Under the pieces are notes generated by a model. It did not search any database, was not told the origin of the DNA, and saw only the letters and a program-made list of their open reading frames with translations. From assembly GCA_963717125.1 (NCBI GenBank), contig CAVQVG010000017.1, forward strand, positions 372,001 through 436,000: DNA of 64,000 nt. Direction: 5' to 3'. This stretch comes from RYN-230 sp963717125. Lineage in GTDB: Bacteria; Actinomycetota; Actinomycetes; Streptosporangiales; Streptosporangiaceae. The position numbers were made by a program, and so were the translations under genes. Of this stretch, positions 34,323 to 40,881 are shown in pieces. Each line of letters opens with the position of its first letter. The first letter of the stretch is position 1.

Positions 34323-34984
34323 TGCCGCCGCCTCCCGGCCTGCGCATCGTGATCGCGGAAGATGCGGCGATCATGCGGGATGGGCTCACCCAGACCCTGG
34401 CCCGCCGGGGCCACGACGTGGTGGCCGCGGTGGCCGACGCCGGCGCGCTGCGGCAGGCGGTCAACGCGCACCGGCCGGACGTGGCCATCATCGACGTGCG
34501 GATGCCACCCACCCACACCGACGAGGGGCTGCGCGCCGCCCAGTCGATCCACCGTGACCATCCTCAGGTCGGCGTGCTCGTCTTCTCCCAGTACATCGAG
34601 ACCCAGTCCGCCGCCGAGCTCTTCGCCGGCGCGGCCGGGGGCGTCGGCTACCTGCTCAAGGACCGGGTGGCCGACGTCAGCGACTTCATCGACGCCATCA
34701 GCCGGGTGGCGGCGGGCGGCACGGTGCTCGACTCCGAAGTGGTCAGCCAGCTGCTCAGCGCCAGCCGCCGCGCGGACGCGCTGGCCATGCTCACGCCGCG
34801 GGAGCGGGAGGTGCTCGCGCTGGTCGCCCAGGGCCGCTCCAACGCCGCCATCGCGGATACGTTCACCATCTCGCCCCGGGTGGTGGAGAAGCACGTCGCC
34901 AGCATCTTCGCCAAGCTCGGCCTGCCGCCGTCGCAGAACGACAACCGCCGGGTGCTGGCCGCCATCAAGTACCTGGAGTCCTGA
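34322..34984 (+). CDS. NarL/LuxR-family response regulator
   Basis: Regulator of 220 residues. The receiver has the phospho-acceptor Asp58 in VAIIDVRMPP and Lys in GYLLKDRVAD. The C-terminal helix-turn-helix is LTPREREVLALVAQGRSNAAIADTF with SPRVVEKHVASIFAKLGL. It is co-translated with its kinase and closes the operon, followed at once by a strong hairpin. Confidence 0.93.
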   Translation: MPPPPGLRIVIAEDAAIMRDGLTQTLARRGHDVVAAVADAGALRQAVNAHRPDVAIIDVRMPPTHTDEGLRAAQSIHRDHPQVGVLVFSQYIETQSAAELFAGAAGGVGYLLKDRVADVSDFIDAISRVAAGGTVLDSEVVSQLLSASRRADALAMLTPREREVLALVAQGRSNAAIADTFTISPRVVEKHVASIFAKLGLPPSQNDNRRVLAAIKYLES

Positions 34985-35000
34985 CCGCCCGGCAGTCGTC

Positions 35001-35046
35001 ACTGGTTCGAATTTTTGCCCCTATAAGGGCAAAAATTCGAACCAGT
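35001..35046. terminator. 20-bp perfect inverted repeat, AT-rich, terminator-like
   Basis: Arms at 35001-35020 and 35027-35046 are perfectly complementary over 20 bases with a CTATAA loop. The stem is far AT-richer than its surroundings and holds a T5 run near the loop in one arm and A5 in the other. It can act as a terminator for the two-component operon and, from the other strand, for the small gene ending at 35021. Both arms contain GGTTCGAAT, the tRNA T-loop consensus. Confidence 0.7.
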
Positions 35047-35254
35047 GAGCGAATCGGCTAGGCGCCGCTAACCGATTGAGCCCGGAGCCCGAGGTTTGGG
35101 CCGGCGACGACTGCGCTGAGCGCCCCTGCCGCTGCAGTTGCTTGGCTCGGACGATGTCCGGGTCGCGACGGTCCAGGGGGAGCAGGGTGTCCACCTGAGC
35201 GCGGCGGCGTGCGCTGACCGCACGCTGCCGTTTGCTGATCTGTAGCTGTCTCAT
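35021..35254 (-). CDS. small basic protein, hypothetical
   Basis: A 77-residue reading frame beginning MRQLQISKRQRAVSARRRAQ, preceded by the strong ribosome site GAGGGGAGG at a normal distance from the ATG. The N-terminal half is Arg/Gln rich and likely helical. The C-terminus (HWFEFLPL) is encoded by the arm of the AT-rich hairpin, which suggests that the original 3' end was replaced or extended. I do not recognise a family. A nucleic-acid-binding role is possible given the charge but unproven. Confidence 0.5.
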   Translation of the reverse strand: MRQLQISKRQRAVSARRRAQVDTLLPLDRRDPDIVRAKQLQRQGRSAQSSPAQTSGSGLNRLAAPSRFAHWFEFLPL

Positions 35255-35401
35255 CCCACGCCTCCCCTCGTGCCGGCTGGCGCCGATCCCTACTGGTATT
35301 GACACCGGCGGGCACTGAAACTAATCGCAGATCGCCGGGCTGCCCGCCGCACTGGCCGCGGTGCCGAGCCAGGTAGGCCGCTGATAGCCGTGCTGGCATG
35401 C

Positions 35402-35556
35402 TCAGCGGGCCAGGGTGAGCCCGGCCAGCCGCACGCTGTACCCGGCCGTCGTAACCACTGCTCCCGGGACGGCCCACGGCAGCAGGTCGTGCGGCAGCCG
35501 GGTGGCCCGGCTGACCACTGCCAGCAGCACGGTGAACACCACGCAGAAGACCGCGG
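35402..35556 (-). pseudogene. fragment of a membrane protein (C-terminal remnant)
   Basis: The minus strand reads AVFCVVFTVLLAVVSR then LPHDLLPWAVPGAVVTTAG and stops after GLTLAR. It looks like the last helix and pre-helix loop of a polytopic membrane protein, perhaps of the YihY/BrkB kind, with no body upstream because a different remnant on the opposite strand begins there. No start or ribosome site is visible. Confidence 0.35.
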
Positions 35557-35559
35557 CTC

Positions 35560-35846
35560 ACCGTCATCGGCCACGCCCCGCTGGACGGGCACCAGGCGAT
35601 CGAGCTCGGTATCTCGGTCCCTGCGGACAACGGGGCCGGGTCGCGGTGACCTCGGCCCGGTTGTGGGTGGACGCGGCAACCTAACTGCCGCTGCGCCAGT
35701 CGCTGCTGTTCTCCGCCGGGAAGCGGACCGTCACCGACGACACGTTCCTCCCGCCGACCGCGGCCAACCTGGCCAAACTCCACCCGGTCGTCCCCGCGGG
35801 CTATCAGCGCACCACGCTGCCTCCTGGCCAGCGGCCCAGCAGGTAA
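35560..35846 (+). pseudogene. decayed remnant of an actinobacterial exported-protein gene
   Basis: Plus-strand pieces read TVIGHAPLDGHQAIELGIS, then after a frame change RLWVDAAT, an in-frame TAA at 35682, then LPLRQSLLF and FLPPTAANLAKLHPVVPAGY up to a stop. The ordered blocks GHQAIEL, LWVDAAT.LPLRQ and FLPPTAANLA resemble the C-terminal end of a widespread actinobacterial exported-protein type (LolA-like, DUF2092-like). A frameshift plus a nonsense codon and no 5' part show that it is not functional. Confidence 0.6.
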
Positions 35847-35904
35847 CGAGCGACCCGGTGGCCGGGCCCGCCCCAGGCGGCACCGGCCACCGGTCACCGG
35901 CCGG

Positions 35905-36336
35905 TTAGTGCCGGTCCAGCGAGAACTCGAGCACCTGGGTGAGCCGGATGTTGTTCCCCGAGGGGTCGCGGAACGACGTGTCGATGCCGTACGGCTGCGG
36001 CGTCGGTGGGTCGTTGAACACCACCCCGCGGGCGGACAGCTCGTCGTACGCGGCCTGGCAGTCATCGGTCTCCAGGAACAGCGTGCCGCCCTCGCCCTTG
36101 GCCACCAGCTGGGCGAGCTGACCGCTGCTCTCGGCGTCGAGCATCGGCGCCCCCGGGATTGGCATGAGCACCAGCCCGGTGCCGTCCTGCCCCGGCGGCC
36201 CGACGACCAGCCAGCGGAAGTTCCACTCGGCCATCGTCACGTCGGTCCGGACCTCCCAGCCGAGCTTGCGGGTGTAGAACGCAAGGGCCTCGTCCTGGTC
36301 GTGCACCCAGAACTGCGCGTTGGCGATCTTGATCAT
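35905..36336 (-). CDS. VOC-family protein (glyoxalase/bleomycin-resistance fold)
   Basis: Protein of 143 residues with paired beta-alpha-beta-beta-beta modules, starting MIKIANAQFWVHDQDEALAFYTRKLGWEV and ending FRDPSGNNIRLTQV. The ATG at 36336 is favoured by GGGGAGA eight bases before it. Likely metal ligands are scattered (His in WVHDQD, Glu in LFLETDD, Glu or Gln near the end). It lies downstream of an AraC-type regulator on the same strand, a frequent pairing. It may bind or transform a small electrophile; substrate unknown. Confidence 0.88.
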   Translation of the reverse strand: MIKIANAQFWVHDQDEALAFYTRKLGWEVRTDVTMAEWNFRWLVVGPPGQDGTGLVLMPIPGAPMLDAESSGQLAQLVAKGEGGTLFLETDDCQAAYDELSARGVVFNDPPTPQPYGIDTSFRDPSGNNIRLTQVLEFSLDRH

Positions 36337-36389
36337 TGACGTCTCCCCTCGTGTTGTCTGCACCCAGACGCTACGGCCCGGCTCGGCAC

Positions 36390-36800
36390 CTAGGCTTCTC
36401 GAAACGTGCGGTTTCGCGGTCGGCCGTATGACCGGGCCACGCAGTCCGGGACCCGGATGTGCCGCCGCGCGGGCGGGAAGGCCGCCCGGTAGCTGCTGGG
36501 CGACGTGCCGTAGATGCGCCGGAAGCTGCTGGTGAACGAGCCGACGCTGGTCAGGCCCACATCGAAGCAGATGTCGGTCACGCTTCGATCGGTGTTCCGC
36601 AGCAGCGCGGCGGCCCGCTCGAGCCGACGGGTGAGCAGGTACTGGTGCGGCGCCTCGCCGAACGCGCGGCGGAACTCCCGGCTGAAGTGCGCGGCCGACA
36701 GCCCGGCGGCGCGGGCCAGCTCCTGCACCGTGAGCGGCTCGAAGTACCGGGCGTCCGCGAGGTCTTTCGCCCGCAGCAGATGGCGGGACAGCGGCTGCAC
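36390..36800 (-). CDS. AraC-family transcriptional regulator (DNA-binding domain only)
   Basis: A 136-residue protein consisting almost entirely of the two helix-turn-helix motifs of the AraC/XylS family (LTVQELARAAGLSAAHFSREFRRAFGEAPHQYLL and VTDICFDVGLTSVGSFTSSFRRIYGTSPSSYR). There is no separate ligand-binding domain. It begins at a GTG and lies about 50 bases upstream of the VOC gene, so it is probably the local regulator of that gene. Confidence 0.9.
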   Translation of the reverse strand: MQPLSRHLLRAKDLADARYFEPLTVQELARAAGLSAAHFSREFRRAFGEAPHQYLLTRRLERAAALLRNTDRSVTDICFDVGLTSVGSFTSSFRRIYGTSPSSYRAAFPPARRHIRVPDCVARSYGRPRNRTFREA

Positions 36801-36866
36801 ACCCCGAGTATCGCCTAGGTTAGGAGCCGGTTCCCAGGCCGGCGCGGCGGGGTGGAGGGATAGATC

Positions 36867-37718
36867 GTGCAGTCGTTCGATACGGCGAAACCGAACATCG
36901 CCCGGGTATGGGACTACTGGCTGGGCGGGAAAGACAACTACGCTGCGGACCGTGAGCTAGCCCGGAAGATGCTGGAGATCTACCCGCTGTCCGCCCAGAT
37001 GGCCCGGGAGAACAGGCAGTTCCTGGGCCGGGCCGTGGAGTACGTGGCCGGCCAGGGCATCCAGCAGTTCATCGACGTCGGGGCCGGCCTGCCCACGGCG
37101 GTGAACACGCACGACGTCGCGGGCCGCGCCGCCCGGGGGGCCAGGGTGGCCTACGTGGACAACGACCCGGTGGTGCTGGCCCACGCGCAGGCCCTGCTGG
37201 CCACGGCGCCCGGCGTGATCGCGCTGCCCGGCGACCTGCGTGACCCGGAGGCCATCCTGGCCGATCCCAGGCTGACCAAGCTGATCAGCCTGGACGAGCC
37301 GGTCTGCGTGCTGCTCTCCGGCGTGCTGCACTTCCTGGACGCGAGCACCGCACGGCAGGTGGCCAACGCCTTCACCGGCCAGATCCCGGCCGGCAGTTAT
37401 CTGGTCATCTCGGTGGGCACCGGGACGGAGAACGCGGTGGCCGTGGACTTCCGGGCCGCGTACAGCGCGGCACAGCTGTACTTCCACCGGCCCAGCGAGA
37501 TCGTCGGCTTCTTCGACGGCCTGGAACTGGTGCCCCCGGGAGTGGTCCCGGTGCGCGGCTGGGCCGGGAATGCCCCGGTGCCGGACCTGGAACCGCGGCA
37601 GGGCAGCTTCCTGGCCGGTGTCGGCCGCAAGCGCGCGCCAAAGGCGCGCGCCGCCGACTGGACTGAGGAGCGCGGAGCGAGGAACGAGCGACAAGCGACG
37701 AGGGAAGTCGGCGGGTAA
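36867..37718 (+). CDS. DUF574 SAM-dependent methyltransferase with repeat-derived C-terminus
   Basis: Member of the actinobacterial SAM-dependent methyltransferase family PF04672. Motifs are ARVWDYWLGGKDNY near the start, the SAM site FIDVGAGLPTAVNTHDVA and YVDNDPVVLAHA. The domain proper ends at SFLAGVGRK. The last 26 or so residues (APKARAADWTEERG and on) are encoded by a dispersed repeat, so the natural stop was lost or replaced. The gene starts at GTG. The substrate of this family is unknown. A second member is at 45137-45943. Confidence 0.88.
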   Translation: MQSFDTAKPNIARVWDYWLGGKDNYAADRELARKMLEIYPLSAQMARENRQFLGRAVEYVAGQGIQQFIDVGAGLPTAVNTHDVAGRAARGARVAYVDNDPVVLAHAQALLATAPGVIALPGDLRDPEAILADPRLTKLISLDEPVCVLLSGVLHFLDASTARQVANAFTGQIPAGSYLVISVGTGTENAVAVDFRAAYSAAQLYFHRPSEIVGFFDGLELVPPGVVPVRGWAGNAPVPDLEPRQGSFLAGVGRKRAPKARAADWTEERGARNERQATREVGG

Positions 37719-37740
37719 AGCGCGCCGGAGGCGCAAAGCA
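37633..37740 (+). repeat. dispersed repeat, copy B
   Basis: Begins with the GCGCCAAAGGCGC hairpin, continues GCCGCCGACTGGACTGAGGA and GAGCGAGGAACGAGCGACAA then CGACGAGGGAAG, and ends at GCGCCGGAGGCGCAAAG. It covers the 3' end of the methyltransferase gene and its stop. The same DNA word occurs inverted in copies A and C. Confidence 0.85.
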
Positions 37741-37833
37741 AAACTGTGCATGGTCCTGTGGGCCGGCACGTGTGGTTCCTGCGCCGTCAGCTGGCCAGGC
37801 TGGAGCTAGCAGCTGACACAGGAAGGCAGAGAC

Positions 37834-38037
37834 AATGGCCGGAACCCACGTCTGGCGGGCCTCGCGGATGCTCGCCAGGACCAGCCGCCGGAGCAGCCGC
37901 AGCGCCCGGGTGAGTACCCGGCTGTGGACCCTGCTGAACGCCCCGGGCCTGCTCCAGGGCAGCACCGCGGGCGCGGACAGCGCCACCCGCATGGAAGACG
38001 ACCGCCGCCGCCTGGCCGCCGCACCGCGTGGGTACTG
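37834..38037 (+). CDS. possible small Arg-rich protein
   Basis: A 67-residue frame (MAGTHVWRASRMLARTSRRSSR and on), preceded by AGGAAGGCAGAG at a workable spacing. It is very rich in Arg and Ser and has no family resemblance I can see. The rest of the gap between the methyltransferase and the STAND gene shows nothing else. It may be a real small protein or chance coding in GC-rich DNA. Confidence 0.35.
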
Positions 38038-38079
38038 ACGCGGGGCGGCGCCTCGCGCCGGTCCGGCGGGCCGGGTGCT

Positions 38080-40764
38080 TCACAGTCCGTGCGCGGTCAG
38101 CGTGTCCTGGACGCACCGGGCACCCGGCACGCCGATGCGCTGGTAGATCGCGAGCGCCTGGCGCAGCCGCGCGGCCGCTTCGGCCGGGTCCCGGCCCAGA
38201 AAGCTGCGGCCGATTCCCTCCAGCGCACGTGCTTCCTCCAGCGGAGTGCCGAGCTCCCGGGTAAGCGCGAGCGCCTCGCCGTGCTGGCGGGCTGCCTCGT
38301 GGACGGCCGAGGTCCGCAACGACAGCTCGCCGAGGCTGTTCAGCGCCTTGGCCAGGCCATGCCGGTCGCCGAGGTCGCGGAACAGCTCGATGGCCGCGGC
38401 CGCACTGGCCGCGGCGGCCGGGTAGTCACCGGTCAGCTGCTGGAGCAGGCCGAGCTCGTCCAGCGCCCAGGCCTGGCCGAGCCGGTCGCCGAGCTGGCGG
38501 AACAGGTCCAGGGCCTGCTGCTCGTCAGCGAACGCGGCCGGATAATCCCCGGTCAGCCGCCACACGGCGCCACGCTCACAGAGCACGTCGGCCTCGTCGA
38601 ACGCCGAACCGAGACCGCGCACCAGCGGCAGCGCCTGCTGATAGCTGGCCAGGGCGGCCGGGTAGTCGCCGGTCAGCAGCTGCACGAGGCCCAGGTCGAT
38701 GAGCGAGACGGCCTCGGCCAGCTGATCCCCCGCACTGCGGGCCAGCGCCAGCGCCTGCTGGTGGTTGGCCGCGGCCGCCGGGAAGTCCGCTATGTCGATC
38801 TGCACCAGGCCCAGGTGGTTGCGTGCGTGGGCCTGGCCGGGCCGGTCGCCCAGCTCGCCGAACAGCTCGATGGCCTCGGCCAGGGTGGCGGTGGCGGCCG
38901 GGTAGTCATTGGTCAGCTGCTGCAGTAGCCCGAGCTCGTCGAGCAGCCCGGCCTGGCCGGACCGGTCCCCGGCCTGGCGGGCCGCGACCAGGGCGGTCTG
39001 GTACTGGCCCGCGGCCCGGTCCCAGTGGCCACGGGCGCGCAGAAAGCCGCCCATCGCGGCGGCGATGGCGACGGCATGCTGCGGCATGCTGTGGGCGGCG
39101 GCGTAGCCGACGGCCGGGTGCAGATTGGGCCGCTCGGAGTCCAGCCAGGTGGCCGCGTCCGCCGGGGTGGCCAGCTCCGGGGCGCTGGCGGGCGGACTGG
39201 TCGGCGGCAGCCGTCCGCCGGCCGTGGTCCAGGTGGCGATGTGCCGGCTGGCCGCCGCGGCCACGTGCGCGTAGTAATTGACCAGTCGGCCGACCGCGGC
39301 GCGGGAATCCGCGGTGTCCGGGGCCGCGAGCGCGCGGGCGTACTCGCGCAGCAGGTCGTGCAGCAGGTAGCGGCCGGGGGCCGGTTCGGTGATCAGATGA
39401 TGGTCATACAGCTCGTCGAGCTGGCCACGGGCGGCCGCCACGCTGGTGTCGTCCAGCGCGGCCGCGGCGTACGCGTCGATGTCCGCCCCTGGGATCAGCC
39501 CGAGCCGGCCGAATAGCCGCCGCGGTGCCGCGGTGAGATCCTGGTAGGACAGGTCGAACGCGGCGGCCACCGACAGGTTCTCGGTGCGCATCACGGCCAG
39601 CCGGTCGCGCGCCGCCGCCAGCCCGGCGGCCAGTTCCGCACCGGTCCGGGCCGGGCGATGCCGCAGCTGCCTGGCCAGCATCCCGATGGCCAGCGGCAGG
39701 TAGCCGCACAGCCGGGTTATCTCCCCGGCCGGGCCCGCCGGGACGCCCAGGTCGGCGCGGCCCGCCAGTTGGGCCAGCAGCGCCGCCGCCTCGCCGGGCG
39801 ACAGCGTGTCGAGGCTGATCACCGCCGCGTCGTCGAGCGCGGTCAGCCGGCGGCGGCTGGTGACCAGGACCAGGCTGCCGGCCGTGCCCGGTAGCAGCGG
39901 CCGAATCTGCTCGTGCCCGGCCGCGTCGTCCAGCACCAGCAAGATTCTCTTGCCCGCGACGTGGTCACGCCAGCGGCCTGCCCGCGCCTCCAGGCCAGGC
40001 GGGATGTTCTGCGCCGGGACGCCGGCCGTCAGCAGCAAGCTGGCCAGCGCGTCCGCGGGGTCCACCGGGTGCTGCCCGGCCGTGTGCGCGTGCAGCGGCA
40101 GGAAGAACTGGCCGTCTGGGAACCTCCCGGACAGCCGGTGCGCCGCGTGCACCGCGAACGTGGTCTTGCCGATGCCCGCCATCCCGTCGATGGCGTGGAT
40201 CCCCACCAGCCCGCCGTCGGACGTGTCGGCCAGCGTGTCCAGCAGCCGCGCCAGTTCCGGCTCGCGGCCGGTAAAGCCGCCGATGTCGCGGGGCAACGAC
40301 CGGGTGGCGGCCGCGGTGGGCACCGGCGCCGCCTCGGCGCGCCGGGTGGCCAGCACCTCCGCGGCCGGCGCGCGGCCGCGGGCCGCCGCGACGAACACCA
40401 CCGCAACCTCCCCGCTCAGCTGCAGCGCGTCGGCCAGCAGCCGGGCGCTGTCCTTGCGGGCCGTGCGGTTGATGCCCCGCTCCAGGTCACTGACCGAGCG
40501 CGGGCTCAGGCCGGCCGTCTCGGCCAGTTCCTCCTGGGTCAGCCGGGCCTCCGTGCGCAGCTGCCGCAGCAGCTCCGCGAACTCTGTTTGCTTTGCGCCG
40601 CCAGCGCCCCGCCCGCCTCCCCGTTCCCCCTTCACTGCCGACTTCCCTCGTCGCTCGGCCGCTCGTTCCTCGCTCCCTCGCTCCTCAGTCCAGTCGGCGG
40701 CGCGCGCCTTTGGCGCGAGACCCCCATCGTCCCTCGCGCCGCCGTCGTTGCCCGGTGTGCACAT
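38080..40764 (-). CDS. HTH/NB-ARC/TPR regulator (STAND ATPase)
   Basis: Multidomain signalling ATPase of about 894 residues. An Xre-type helix-turn-helix (FAELLRQLRTEARLTQEELAE, then LSPRSVSDLERG) is followed by an NB-ARC module: GREPELARLL, Walker A GMAGIGKTTFA, Walker B KRILLVLDDAA, SLVLVTSRRR and the GLPL-like CGYLPLAIGML. About ten tetratricopeptide units (LGLLQQLTNDYPAATATLAEAIELF type) fill the C-terminal half. The ATG at 40764 includes a repeat-encoded segment (PKARAADWTEERG). A GTG at 40635, right after GAGGGAAG supplied by the repeat, is the alternative start. Such proteins integrate a ligand or partner signal with transcription. It is divergent from a degenerate membrane kinase. Confidence 0.85.
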   Translation of the reverse strand: MCTPGNDGGARDDGGLAPKARAADWTEERGSEERAAERRGKSAVKGERGGGRGAGGAKQTEFAELLRQLRTEARLTQEELAETAGLSPRSVSDLERGINRTARKDSARLLADALQLSGEVAVVFVAAARGRAPAAEVLATRRAEAAPVPTAAATRSLPRDIGGFTGREPELARLLDTLADTSDGGLVGIHAIDGMAGIGKTTFAVHAAHRLSGRFPDGQFFLPLHAHTAGQHPVDPADALASLLLTAGVPAQNIPPGLEARAGRWRDHVAGKRILLVLDDAAGHEQIRPLLPGTAGSLVLVTSRRRLTALDDAAVISLDTLSPGEAAALLAQLAGRADLGVPAGPAGEITRLCGYLPLAIGMLARQLRHRPARTGAELAAGLAAARDRLAVMRTENLSVAAAFDLSYQDLTAAPRRLFGRLGLIPGADIDAYAAAALDDTSVAAARGQLDELYDHHLITEPAPGRYLLHDLLREYARALAAPDTADSRAAVGRLVNYYAHVAAAASRHIATWTTAGGRLPPTSPPASAPELATPADAATWLDSERPNLHPAVGYAAAHSMPQHAVAIAAAMGGFLRARGHWDRAAGQYQTALVAARQAGDRSGQAGLLDELGLLQQLTNDYPAATATLAEAIELFGELGDRPGQAHARNHLGLVQIDIADFPAAAANHQQALALARSAGDQLAEAVSLIDLGLVQLLTGDYPAALASYQQALPLVRGLGSAFDEADVLCERGAVWRLTGDYPAAFADEQQALDLFRQLGDRLGQAWALDELGLLQQLTGDYPAAAASAAAAIELFRDLGDRHGLAKALNSLGELSLRTSAVHEAARQHGEALALTRELGTPLEEARALEGIGRSFLGRDPAEAAARLRQALAIYQRIGVPGARCVQDTLTAHGL
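40631..40718 (-). repeat. dispersed repeat, copy C (coding the STAND N-terminus)
   Basis: Inverted copy of the family. On the minus strand it reads GCGCCAAAGGCGCG, GCCGCCGACTGGACTGAGGA, GAGCGAGGGAGCGAGGAACG and CGACGAGGGAAGTCGGC. In the STAND reading frame it yields KARAADWTEERG, the same peptide as copy B. Confidence 0.85.
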
Positions 40765-40813
40765 CGCCCTACTAGCCTGACATGCGGCAGTGCTCTGGGG
40801 CGACTCGTTACCT

Positions 40814-40852
40814 GCGCCAAAGGCGCGTGCCGGAGGCGCAAAGAAGCAGAGC
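40814..40852 (+). repeat. dispersed repeat, short end piece (copy C')
   Basis: GCGCCAAAGGCGC is joined directly to the terminal block GCCGGAGGCGCAAAG and AAGCAGAGC, as if the central part of the repeat had been deleted. It lies about 30 bases before the kinase GTG, within the divergent promoter region. Confidence 0.75.
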
Positions 40853-40881
40853 AACTAACAGGTTTCGGGCACACTTGCGCT

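Noticed and set aside
35001..35050. tRNA gene
   Set aside because: Only the T-loop-like nonamer is present in each arm. There is no acceptor stem, D-arm or anticodon arm around it.
30311..40852. Insertion sequence
   Set aside because: The dispersed repeat has no transposase frame, is only about 100 bases, and shows no clear target duplications, so I kept it as a repeat family.
39913..40881. N-terminal extension of the kinase-like gene over the STAND gene
   Set aside because: The extension overlaps the STAND start and repeat on the opposite strand and is not kinase-like. The kinase domain starts right after the GTG at 40882.
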